Shown here: one piece after another, positions 17,866 to 25,836 of the stretch
Layout of the letters: every line of letters starts with the position of its first letter
Numbering within the stretch: position 1 is the stretch's first letter
NCBI RefSeq assembly: GCF_001667505.1
Contig: NZ_LZHZ01000071.1
Span: 1 to 64,000 of the forward strand
Length of the DNA: 64,000 nucleotides
Reading direction: 5' to 3'
From: Mycobacterium sp. ACS1612
GTDB taxonomy: Bacteria > Actinomycetota > Actinomycetes > Mycobacteriales > Mycobacteriaceae
The notes under the pieces: model-generated
Told to the model about the DNA's origin: nothing
The model's database searches: none
Seen by the model: the letters and a program-made list of their open reading frames with translations, nothing else
Program-made: the position numbers and the translations under genes

Positions 17866-19388
17866 GCGGCGCCACCCGGTGCGAGGGTCGCCGTGCTGAA
17901 CCGGACTGCGCCGTCTCGCCGCGCCTCGTAACCCGACAGTCGCTTCGTCCACGCCTGGATCACCGACGGGTTGTACAGGTACAGATAGCTGACCTGATCG
18001 GCGATGATCGTCGCCGCCTTGGCGTAGTCGCCTGCGCGCGCGTCGCGGTTGGTTTCGACGCGTCCGGCATCGAGCAGTCGGTCGACGTCCGGATTCGAGA
18101 ACTTCTGCGCGTTGCTGCTGCCGTCGGTGTGGTGCTGTGCGTAGTAGAAGTCGTCGGGGTCGATGTTGCCCAACCATCCCATCATCAGCATGTCGAAGTG
18201 ACCGTTGTTCTGTTCGTCGAGCCAGGTGGCGAAGTCGACCGTGCGAATGTTCACCGTGATGCCAAGCGGGGCAAGGTTATCCGCAATGATCTGCGCGGCA
18301 GTCACCGTCTCCGGGTATTCGGTGGTGACCAGCATGTCGAGGTTCTTCGGGCTGGCGCCCGCCTCGGCCAACAAGTTCTTGGCCTTGTCGATGTCGTGGC
18401 GGTAGGTGTCATAGGGCGTGTACCACGGGTTGCCCTTCGGGATCGCCAGTTGGTTGGCGACGGCCGTGCCGTAACTGGTCGCCTGCACGATGGCGTCGCG
18501 GTCGATGGCGTAGGCAATCGCCTGCCGGACGCGGACGTCGCTCCATGGCGAGCGGGTCTCGTTGAGCGCGAGATACCAGTAGTCGTTGCTCGGCGTCGCC
18601 GCCAGCGTGATCGAGTCGTCGTCCTTCAACGCCGCAACCCGTTGCGGCGGAATGGAGTCCGTCCAATCGACCTCGCCTGCCTGCAGCGCCGATAGCGCCG
18701 TTGAGGCTTCGGGGATGAATCGGAACGTGACACCCGAGATCTTCGGCGCCCCAGCCCAGTACGTCGGGTTCGCCTTCAGCGTGATCGAGTCACCGCTCTT
18801 CTGGCTCGCGAACTCGAACGGCCCGGTGCCTATCGGATGTGTGGCGATCCGGCCGCTCTCCACGTTGCGGCGCTGCACGATTGCCACCCCTTTGAAGCCG
18901 CCGAGGTTCGTCAGCAGGTTCGGGGTCGGGTGCTCGAGCGTGATTCGCACCGTCGCCGGGTCGAGCGCGCGGACATCGGTGACGGCGCTGAACTTGTCGG
19001 AGTTGGCCAGCTTCTCGTCGATGATGCGCCGATACGAGTACACCACGTCGTCGGCGGTGAATGGGCTGCCGTCGTGGAAGGTGACGCCGCGGCGCAGGTG
19101 GAAAGTCCACGCCAGTTGGTCCGGACTGACGTCCCACGACTCGGCGAGCGCGGGCCGCATCTCGAGGTTCGCGTCGGGGGCGACGAGGGTGTCGAATACG
19201 TTCTCGAGGACCTCGAACGAGAAGTAGGCGCTGGTCTTCTGCGGGTCCAGTTGATCGGGTTCACCCGCGATCGCCGCGACCAGGTTGCCGGACGAATCGT
19301 CGCCGAGGTCAACTCTGGAACCTGTCGAACAGCCGGTCACAGCGGCGACCATCCAGAGCACGACACATAGAGCGGTCAAAACCCGCAC
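17862..19388 (-). CDS. Peptide ABC importer substrate-binding lipoprotein
   Basis: 508 residues from GTG 19388. A short signal peptide ends in a lipobox VTGC, so the mature protein is lipid-anchored. The SBP_bac_5 family is evident from AIAGEPDQLDPQ near the N terminus, AESWDVSPD, VTFHDGSPFTADDV, the DSITLKANPTYWAG segment and the C-terminal peptide-binding lobe with AIAYAIDRDAIV. It heads the four-gene operon running to 14424. Peptides are the most likely ligand. The divergent gene begins 91 bases away, so both promoters lie in that gap. Confidence 0.92.
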   Translation of the reverse strand: MRVLTALCVVLWMVAAVTGCSTGSRVDLGDDSSGNLVAAIAGEPDQLDPQKTSAYFSFEVLENVFDTLVAPDANLEMRPALAESWDVSPDQLAWTFHLRRGVTFHDGSPFTADDVVYSYRRIIDEKLANSDKFSAVTDVRALDPATVRITLEHPTPNLLTNLGGFKGVAIVQRRNVESGRIATHPIGTGPFEFASQKSGDSITLKANPTYWAGAPKISGVTFRFIPEASTALSALQAGEVDWTDSIPPQRVAALKDDDSITLAATPSNDYWYLALNETRSPWSDVRVRQAIAYAIDRDAIVQATSYGTAVANQLAIPKGNPWYTPYDTYRHDIDKAKNLLAEAGASPKNLDMLVTTEYPETVTAAQIIADNLAPLGITVNIRTVDFATWLDEQNNGHFDMLMMGWLGNIDPDDFYYAQHHTDGSSNAQKFSNPDVDRLLDAGRVETNRDARAGDYAKAATIIADQVSYLYLYNPSVIQAWTKRLSGYEARRDGAVRFSTATLAPGGAA

Positions 19389-19479
19389 GCCGCTCTTTAC
19401 CCCGGCGACGGGGGCGGCCAAACCCCGATCGCTAGGTAAACCGTGACTTTGCCGAGTGGTCACTGCGATACTCGACGAC

Positions 19480-20004
19480 GTGAGAATCATCGGTGGGCTC
19501 GCTGCAGCTGTCCTGCTGTGTTCGGCCGCGCTTGGGCTGTCCGGGTACGCGCACGCTGACCAGGTGCTCCAGGGCATCTACGAGTACACGCCCGAACAGG
19601 GCGACAGCGGCACCTACGAGATCTGGCCATCGTGCGTTCCGGTGGTCGGCGACCTGCGTGAACCGCTGAACCTGCCGGTCGCCTGCCGGTTGCACATGTC
19701 CCCGCAGTCCGCTGCTCTGACCGGCGGCGACGCCACCCTGTCGGGCGGTGTCTGGCAGTGGACGACGCCCAAGAAGGAAGGCATGCAGTGCCCCGACGGT
19801 AGCTGGGCGCCCGTCGTGGAGACGCTGAAATTCGACGACCTGACCATGACAGGCACCCGCTCGATCAGTCACACCGACGTGTGCGGCCTGGCGCCGGGCA
19901 TCATCAACATCCCGTTCAAGATGTCCTACAAGGGGCCGCTGCCCATCCCGAACGAGCAATACCCGCTGTACTGCGAGCCTGCCGGGCTGCGCATCTGCCA
20001 GTGA
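19480..20004 (+). CDS. Secreted protein of unknown function
   Basis: 174 residues from GTG 19480, giving a signal peptide that begins MRIIGGLAAAVLL and ends near YAHADQ. A GTG eight codons earlier is possible but places extra charged residues before the signal. The mature protein has several cysteines and an alternating aromatic/polar pattern like the secreted protein at 10632-11042, which I take as distant similarity. Its stop overlaps the GTG start of the DUF4185 gene, so the two are co-translated and probably act in the same envelope process. Confidence 0.78.
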   Translation: MRIIGGLAAAVLLCSAALGLSGYAHADQVLQGIYEYTPEQGDSGTYEIWPSCVPVVGDLREPLNLPVACRLHMSPQSAALTGGDATLSGGVWQWTTPKKEGMQCPDGSWAPVVETLKFDDLTMTGTRSISHTDVCGLAPGIINIPFKMSYKGPLPIPNEQYPLYCEPAGLRICQ

Positions 20005-21083
20005 CCGGGCGAGCGGTCCCGCTGCTCAATGGCAAGGTGGTCGACCTGACCGGCCCGGGCCTGACGTCGCAGTTCGGCGTCACGTGTACCGACCTGGGCG
20101 CTTCGGTGACAGCGCCCAACGGCAAGTTGGTGTCGGTGTTCGGCGACACTTTCTCGGGACGCAAGGTGGGACAGGGTGATTGGCGCTCGCCTGTGGTGCT
20201 GATCGGTACGGGCGACGCCGATCACGAGATCGTCTACGAGCGGGCCGGGGGAGAGGATCCGAACTACGCCCGCCAGTTGTGGCATTACGTCCACGACGAC
20301 GTGGCCACTGGTTGGACCCGCGGCGGCATCAGCACCGTGATCCCGTCGGACCTGCTGACCGTCGGCGACTCAATGTTCCTGCACGCCATCGTCAATCGGG
20401 GATTCGGCAACGTGATCTGGACCGAGATCTGGCGCTCCGACGACAGCGGAGTTTCGTGGTGGCACATGGGCGAGGACGCGAAGTTCCCCGCCGATCTGCA
20501 CGGCGGGCACGCGCAATGCTGGTCGTGGGATTACGAGCCCGACGACGGTTGGGTGTACGTGATGGCGACGGGGTTTCAACGCGACAAAGGCATCATCTTG
20601 ATGCGTGTTCGGCCCGAACACATCGGCCAACGGTCGCGATACATCAGTTGGGGTTATGCCGACGACCGCTGGGCGTGGGGAACGCACGCCACTCCGATCA
20701 CACCCGAGGGCGAGAAGTGGGGCGAGTTGACCTTTCGCCGGATGGCGCAAGGCAAATGGGTGCTCGGCGGATTCCTGGCGTCGAGATACGCGCTCGGATA
20801 CCGCGTCGTCGACTCACCGGTGGCGAACATGCACACCACGGAACTGCAGATCCCGGTGACGGGTTCCTCGTGGCAGGACGAGGACCATGCCGGAAACCGG
20901 GTAGCGCAACTCTACGGCGGCTATGTGCTACCCGGTTCACGATTCGACATCAAGGGTGGCGTCGGGCTGGTGGTGTCGCAATGGCATACCGACAGCGGAT
21001 GGCCTTACCGGGCAATGCAATTCAAGGCCGCGCTAAGAGACACCACCAAGACGGTGGAGCCACCGGACCCGATCAACCTGTGA
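20001..21083 (+). CDS. DUF4185 protein, possible arabinan-active hydrolase family
   Basis: 360 residues. The N-terminal segment (VVDLTGPGLTSQFGVTCTDLG, then GDTF) and repeated Trp/Asp blades match the DUF4185 beta-propeller family. My recollection is that members of this family have been described as endo-D-arabinanases acting on mycobacterial arabinogalactan and assigned to family GH183; this should be checked. The GTG start overlaps the previous stop by four bases. No signal peptide is visible after this start, which is odd for an enzyme acting on the cell wall. The co-translated partner upstream is secreted. Confidence 0.72.
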   Translation: MTGRAVPLLNGKVVDLTGPGLTSQFGVTCTDLGASVTAPNGKLVSVFGDTFSGRKVGQGDWRSPVVLIGTGDADHEIVYERAGGEDPNYARQLWHYVHDDVATGWTRGGISTVIPSDLLTVGDSMFLHAIVNRGFGNVIWTEIWRSDDSGVSWWHMGEDAKFPADLHGGHAQCWSWDYEPDDGWVYVMATGFQRDKGIILMRVRPEHIGQRSRYISWGYADDRWAWGTHATPITPEGEKWGELTFRRMAQGKWVLGGFLASRYALGYRVVDSPVANMHTTELQIPVTGSSWQDEDHAGNRVAQLYGGYVLPGSRFDIKGGVGLVVSQWHTDSGWPYRAMQFKAALRDTTKTVEPPDPINL

Positions 21084-21086
21084 GCC

Positions 21087-21830
21087 TCAGACGGTGAAGC
21101 CGCCGTCGACATTCCAGTTGGCGCCCGTCACGAACGACCCTTCCGGCCCGGCGAGGAAACGGACCACACCGGCGATATCGCTGGTGTTCCCGTAGCGGCC
21201 AAGTGATGTCATCGGCCGTGCCCAGTCGGCGAAGCCGCCGTCTTCGGGATTCATATCGGTGGCGATCGGTCCCGGTTGAACGTTGTTCACGGTGATCCCG
21301 CGCGGTCCCAGCTCGCGGGCAAGCCCCAGAGTGAGGCTCGCGACGGCACCCTTGGTCATCGCGTACGCCGACAGGCCCCCGACGGGCACTCGGTCGGCGT
21401 TGATGCTGCCGATGTTGATGATCCGGCCGCCGTCGCCGAGATGAGGCAGCGCATTTTGGGTGGCCACGAACACGGCGCGAATGTTGACAGCCACCAATCG
21501 GTCGAACTCTTCGAGCGGAAATGTCTCCGCCTCGCCGACGGCTGCCACGCCTGCGTTGTTGACCAGAATGTCCAGGCCACCGAGTTGTGCGACGGCGTCG
21601 TCGACCGACCGTGCGACCTGCTCGGCGTCGGAGCTGTCGGCCTGGATGGCGACCGCCTTGCCGCCCGCCTCGGCGACCTGCGCTGCGAGTTTCTCCGCCT
21701 GTTCGGCTGACGCGGAGTAGGTGAACGCGACGGCAGCACCGTCGGCGGCGAGCCTGCGTACGATTTCGGCCCCGATGCCGCGTGATCCGCCGGTGACCAG
21801 TGCCCGACGTCCTGCCAGTGATTCAGTCAT
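21087..21830 (-). CDS. Short-chain dehydrogenase/reductase (FabG-like)
   Basis: 247 residues with TGGSRGIG near residue 14, the NNAG motif, NIGSIN near the active site and the YAMTK Tyr-Lys pair. ATG 21830 is preceded by GAGGAAG, which decides the start over the longer ORF. The C terminus (TGANWNVDGGFTV) is typical of 3-oxoacyl reductase-like SDRs. It is convergent with the DUF4185 gene, three bases apart, and divergent from the channel gene. The substrate is not determined by sequence. Confidence 0.9.
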   Translation of the reverse strand: MTESLAGRRALVTGGSRGIGAEIVRRLAADGAAVAFTYSASAEQAEKLAAQVAEAGGKAVAIQADSSDAEQVARSVDDAVAQLGGLDILVNNAGVAAVGEAETFPLEEFDRLVAVNIRAVFVATQNALPHLGDGGRIINIGSINADRVPVGGLSAYAMTKGAVASLTLGLARELGPRGITVNNVQPGPIATDMNPEDGGFADWARPMTSLGRYGNTSDIAGVVRFLAGPEGSFVTGANWNVDGGFTV

Positions 21831-21889
21831 GACTTCCTCAAGCCAAGTTGGGTCCCGAACATTCCCAGGTGTCATAGGGTCACCGGTTG

Positions 21890-22642
21890 ATGACCGAGCA
21901 GACCCGACTCGAACGCTGGGATCAGCGCACTGACTTGCCGCTTGCCGGCGTGGCGCTGGTGTTCCTGGCGTTGTATTCGGTGAAGGTGTTGGTCCGGCCG
22001 CATGGCGCTGTCGACAAGGCGGTCGACATCGGACTGTTGGCCGTCTACTGCCTGTTCGTGGTCGACTACCTCGCGCGGTGGTATCTGGCGGAGCCTAGAG
22101 GCAGGTGGTTCCTCAGACATCTGTGGGAGTTGCCGGTGATCCTGCTGCCGTTCCTGCGCCCGCTGCGGTTGTTGAGCCTTGCCGTTGTGGTGAACGCGCT
22201 GCAGCGGGCGGTCGGCCAGACCATCCGAGGAAAGGTGTTGGTCTACACCGTGTGCGGCGCGGTGGTGATCGTCTATGCGGCGTCCCTGGCGATCCTCGAT
22301 GTCGAGGGCACCCGACCGGAATCCGACATCCACAACCTCGGCGACGCGTTGTGGTGGGCCATCACCACGGTGACCACGGTCGGGTACGGTGACCTGTCAC
22401 CGGCGACCTGGATGGGGAAGATCGTCGCGGTCGCGTTGATGATCGGCGGGATCGCCCTCGTCGGTTCGGTGACCGCGACGCTGGCGTCGTGGATCGTGCA
22501 GCGGGTGGCCGAAGAGGACACCGCCGAGGAAGTGGCGACGCGGGCGCAGATCGAAGAACTGCGCGACGAGATCCGCCGACTCTCGAAGTTGCTCACCGGC
22601 GATGACCCGCCCGCCTATGGTGAAGGCCGTGAAGCAATCTGA
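21890..22642 (+). CDS. Voltage-gated-like potassium channel
   Basis: 250 residues. Four hydrophobic segments precede the pore, the third carrying regularly spaced arginines (FLRPLRLLSL), like a reduced voltage-sensor S4. The selectivity filter TTVGYGD lies near residue 165, followed by the inner helix IVAVALMIGGIALVGSVTATLA. The C terminus is a charged helix with heptad pattern (EELRDEIRRLSKLL), probably a tetramerising coiled coil. It conducts K+ across the plasma membrane. A TTG three bases earlier is less likely as start. The end overlaps the next gene by 26 bases. Confidence 0.88.
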   Translation: MTEQTRLERWDQRTDLPLAGVALVFLALYSVKVLVRPHGAVDKAVDIGLLAVYCLFVVDYLARWYLAEPRGRWFLRHLWELPVILLPFLRPLRLLSLAVVVNALQRAVGQTIRGKVLVYTVCGAVVIVYAASLAILDVEGTRPESDIHNLGDALWWAITTVTTVGYGDLSPATWMGKIVAVALMIGGIALVGSVTATLASWIVQRVAEEDTAEEVATRAQIEELRDEIRRLSKLLTGDDPPAYGEGREAI

Positions 22643-23714
22643 CAAGAAGCGGGTCGTCGTCTGGGGCACCGGGTTCGTCGGCCGGATGGTGATCGCCGAG
22701 ATCGTCAAGCATCCGGTGTTCGAACTGGTCGGAGTCGGGGTGAGCAACCCGGACAAGGTGGGCCGCGACGTCGGCGAGATCTGTTCTCTGCGGCAGCAAT
22801 TGGGATTGGCGGCCACGGATGATGTCGACGCCCTGATCGCGCTGAAACCCGATGCGCTGGTGCACTACGGCCCCACCGCCGCGCACGCCGACGACAACAT
22901 CGCGCTGATCACCCGCTTTTTGCGAGCCGGGATCGATGTGGTCTCGACGGCGATGACGCCGTGGGTGTGGCCGACCATGCATCTGAACCCGCCGAACTGG
23001 ATCGAGCCCATCACCGAGGCGTGTGAACTGGGCGAGTCGTCCTGTTTCACCACCGGAATCGACCCGGGATTCGCCAACGACCTGTTCCCGATGACGTTGA
23101 TGGGGTTGTGCTCCGAGGTGCGCAAGGTGCGGGCCTCTGAACTGCTCGACTACACCAACTATGAGGGTGACTACGAGTTCGAGATGGGCATCGGCAAGCC
23201 GCCCGAATACCGGCCGCTGCTGGAGAATCCCGACATCCTGGTATTCGCTTGGGGCGCAACGGTTCCGATGATCGCGCACGCCGCGGGCATCATGCTCGAC
23301 GAGATCACCACGACATGGGACAAGTGGGTGACGCCGATCGAGCGCAAGTCGGCCAAGGGCATCATCGAACCCGGAAACGTTGCGGCCGTGCGGTTCACCA
23401 TCAACGGCGTGTATCAGGGTGAGACCCGCATCCAGCTGGAGCACGTCAACAGGATCGGCGCTGACGCCGCCCCGGACTGGCCGTCGGGCACCGAGAACGA
23501 CGTCTACCGCGTCGACATCGAGGGCACACCGAGCATCTTCCAGGAGACCGCGTTCCGCTTCACCGACGGCTCAGGGCGCGATGCCGCGGCGGCGGGTTGC
23601 CTTGCGACCGGTCTGCGGGCGCTGAACGCGGTGCCTGCCGTCAACGACCTGTCGCCGGGGTGGGTGACGGCCCTCGACCTGCCGCTGATCCCGGGTGTGG
23701 GGACCATCCGGTAG
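22617..23714 (+). CDS. DapB-like NAD(P)-dependent oxidoreductase
   Basis: 365 residues from ATG 22617 (an ATG five codons earlier is also possible; no clear ribosome site decides). The N terminus VVVWGTGFVGRMVI is a Rossmann motif, and the fold-level pattern matches the dihydrodipicolinate reductase/2,4-diaminopentanoate dehydrogenase group found widely in mycobacteria. The overlap with the channel gene suggests coupled translation. The actual substrate is unknown; the C-terminal part contains a conserved GCLATGLRALNAVPAV segment seen in this group. Confidence 0.82.
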   Translation: MVKAVKQSDKKRVVVWGTGFVGRMVIAEIVKHPVFELVGVGVSNPDKVGRDVGEICSLRQQLGLAATDDVDALIALKPDALVHYGPTAAHADDNIALITRFLRAGIDVVSTAMTPWVWPTMHLNPPNWIEPITEACELGESSCFTTGIDPGFANDLFPMTLMGLCSEVRKVRASELLDYTNYEGDYEFEMGIGKPPEYRPLLENPDILVFAWGATVPMIAHAAGIMLDEITTTWDKWVTPIERKSAKGIIEPGNVAAVRFTINGVYQGETRIQLEHVNRIGADAAPDWPSGTENDVYRVDIEGTPSIFQETAFRFTDGSGRDAAAAGCLATGLRALNAVPAVNDLSPGWVTALDLPLIPGVGTIR

Positions 23715-23808
23715 AAATCCGCAGTCGACTGACGTGACGATTTGCTAGTAACGATGGCGCGGTCGGTCAAGATGGACTACCGATAGGGTTTCATCGAGAC
23801 GGAGTGAC

Positions 23809-25512
23809 ATGTCTGACGGGGTAGGGCTGTCGGTTGGCGCGACCAACCTGGCGGCCGTCGTAGTGGGCCGGACCGCGGTACGGCGGTCCCCGGTGGTGAC
23901 CCTGTACCCCCATCGGCCGGCCGAAGTCGGCGTGCCCAGCGAAAACCCCAACCTCGCCGAGCGTGGGCTGATCATCACCGACTTCGTCGACCGCGTCGGC
24001 GACCCGGTGGGGATCGTCGCCGCCGACGGCTCGACCCACATGGCCGACCGGGTGCTCGCCGACGCGTTGCGGGCCATGCGTCGTACCGTCGGCCACCCAG
24101 GCGGCCCGGTCGCCGTCACCTATCCCGCGCACTGGCGCCCCGCCGCCGTCGACGCCTTGAGCACGGCGCTGGCGTCGGGATCGGAGCTCGCGCAGGCGGC
24201 GCTGGTATCCGACGCCTACGCTGCGCTCACCGCGTTGCAGGACGACCCCGGGCTGCCGACTCGCGGTGTGGTCGCGCTCTGCGACTTCGGCGGCACCGGT
24301 ACCAGCATCACGCTCGCCGACGCCGCCAACGGTTTCGCGCCGATCGGCCCGACCGTGCGCCACACCGACTTCTCCGGCGACCTGATCGACCAGGCGCTGT
24401 TGACCCACGTCCTCGACGACTTGTCCGCGGCAGGCACCATTGTCCTGTCCGGCACGTCGGCGATCGGCTCGTTGAGCCGGCTGCGGGCCCAGTGCCGCGG
24501 CGCCAAGGAGCGGTTATCCACCGCAGCGGTCACCTCGTTGGTGGTCGAGTTGCCCGGCCACCACAGCGACGTCCGGCTGACCCGCAACGAACTCGACGAG
24601 GCGGTGCGCGGGTCGCTCGCCGAATTCGTCGCGATCTTGCGAGATGCCGTGGAGCGCAATGGTATTCGCGGCGCCGAGCTGGTCGCGGTCGCTACCGCCG
24701 GCGGCGGTGCGCGGATGCCGATCATCACCACCACGCTGTCCGAACACCTGCGCGTGCCCGTCGTCACCACCGCGCAGCCCGAGTTGACCGCCGCGATCGG
24801 CGGCGGCCTCAAGGCCTCCCGCGGGACCGTCGAGGAGGGCGCGACGTCGATGGCCGTCGCGCCGGGCGTCGCGGCCGCGGCCGCCGCGGCCACTGCGATG
24901 GCCCCCGAGGTCGGTGCCCAGGACGCACCACAGTCGAGCACCTTCGGCGCGCTGGCATGGTCGGACGCCGACGACGCGCCCGATGTCGCGCCCTCCGACT
25001 CCTACGATTACGACCTCCCCGCCGGGGCCGGGTACGCCGACGGGCCGCGACCGCAGATGCAGTTCGACCACGAGGCGTGGGAACAGCAACCGGAACCGCT
25101 GTCCTGGTACCGCAAACCCGCCCTGGTGCTGGTCGCCGGCGTGCTGGCGCTGTTGGCGGCGCTGACGGCCGCGGTGCTCTTCGTCATGCGCGACGAGTCG
25201 ACACCAGCGCCGGCGTCGACCACCGGCCCCACCACCACAACCACACCGGCCCCGGCCACCACCGCCGCGCCACCACCTCCGGCCGCGCCTGCACCCGAGC
25301 CGCAAATCCAGGCACCGCGCACCCGCACTGTCCTCGAGCAGGCGCCGCCACCCCCGGTGACGGTGACCGAGGCGCCGCCGCCGACCACGGAGGCCCCGCC
25401 GCCGACGACTCAGCAGCCGCCGTGGAGCCCGCCGTACTCGACGGTTCCCGGGCTGCCATGGGTGCCTGCACCGCCGACGATTCCGGGCCTCCCGCCGCCG
25501 GCCAACCCCTAA
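23809..25512 (+). CDS. Membrane-anchored Hsp70-like protein with proline-rich tail
   Basis: 567 residues. Residues 1-345 resemble an Hsp70/actin-type nucleotide-binding domain: phosphate-loop-like FGGTGTSITLAD near residue 161 and ATAGGGARMPIITTTL near 297. There is no substrate-binding domain. An Ala-rich linker leads to one transmembrane helix at ~437-460 (LVLVAGVLALLAALTAAVL), then a Pro/Thr-rich tail with repeated EAPPPTT units that should be outside the membrane. The stop codon TAA lies inside the left inverted repeat of the element at 25508-25827, so the last residues may have been altered by its insertion. Function unknown; similar anchored Hsp70-like proteins occur in mycobacteria. 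Confidence 0.8.
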   Translation: MSDGVGLSVGATNLAAVVVGRTAVRRSPVVTLYPHRPAEVGVPSENPNLAERGLIITDFVDRVGDPVGIVAADGSTHMADRVLADALRAMRRTVGHPGGPVAVTYPAHWRPAAVDALSTALASGSELAQAALVSDAYAALTALQDDPGLPTRGVVALCDFGGTGTSITLADAANGFAPIGPTVRHTDFSGDLIDQALLTHVLDDLSAAGTIVLSGTSAIGSLSRLRAQCRGAKERLSTAAVTSLVVELPGHHSDVRLTRNELDEAVRGSLAEFVAILRDAVERNGIRGAELVAVATAGGGARMPIITTTLSEHLRVPVVTTAQPELTAAIGGGLKASRGTVEEGATSMAVAPGVAAAAAAATAMAPEVGAQDAPQSSTFGALAWSDADDAPDVAPSDSYDYDLPAGAGYADGPRPQMQFDHEAWEQQPEPLSWYRKPALVLVAGVLALLAALTAAVLFVMRDESTPAPASTTGPTTTTTPAPATTAAPPPPAAPAPEPQIQAPRTRTVLEQAPPPPVTVTEAPPPTTEAPPPTTQQPPWSPPYSTVPGLPWVPAPPTIPGLPPPANP

Positions 25513-25827
25513 AGCGTGTCCAACAACTGGGTTCGGTCCAGTCTGCGGAGTAGCAGTGCTATTTGACTGAGGTAGACGAAGTCTTCCACCGATGCGGCGG
25601 GCAGGATCGCCCACCGCGAGATGTCTCGGAATCAGGAAGCGGGCGACGCGCGCCCATGCGGTATCAGACACATCGGAGTGGTACCGGCGTCGATGCCACC
25701 CTCGTGTTGGTGAAACCAGCTCGGATGACGCGGGAACCGACGTTCAGACCGCACCTGCAGCCTGAACCGATGACGCCCGAGAAGGGCGGTGCCCAACACT
25801 CAACCGAGTTGTTCGACACGCTTTAGG
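25508..25827. mobile_element. 320-bp element with 26-bp terminal inverted repeats (decayed IS or MITE-like)
   Basis: The left end begins CCTAAAGCGTGTC at 25508 and the right end (25802-25827) reads the same on the other strand; 24 of 26 bases match. The left end supplies the stop codon of the Hsp70-like gene. The right end stops nine bases before the acyl-CoA dehydrogenase start and supplies its only AGG. No target duplication is obvious. Reading minus, a frame ends with LLRRLDRTQLLDTL and a stop inside the left repeat, like an IS5-type transposase C terminus. The 87-codon plus-strand ORF inside is probably not a gene. Confidence 0.62.
25509..25631 (-). pseudogene. Possible transposase C-terminal remnant
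   Basis: After an in-frame TGA, this frame reads FRDISRWAILPAASVEDFV and continues to LLRRLDRTQLLDTL, then stops within the terminal repeat. Position at the element end and the Ala/Leu/Arg-rich helix fit the end of an IS5-family-like transposase. The assignment is by impression only; a protein search is needed to confirm it. Confidence 0.4.
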
Positions 25828-25836
25828 CTCGCCTGC

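Noticed and set aside
16028..17875. 615-codon version of the DppC permease
   Set aside because: The first 325 codons are out-of-frame reading of the DppB gene; ATG 16900 overlaps the neighbour properly and gives the normal length.
19442..19466. GTGAC/GTCAC repeat before the secreted protein gene as a Crp site
   Set aside because: The spacer is 11 bases where Crp needs 6; arms do not extend.
22593..23444. 283-codon minus-strand ORF over the DapB-like gene
   Set aside because: Antisense to a Rossmann-type enzyme; His/Arg-rich composition without family features.
25563..25826. 87-codon plus-strand ORF inside the inverted-repeat element
   Set aside because: No family resemblance, irregular composition, and the stop is created by the repeat.
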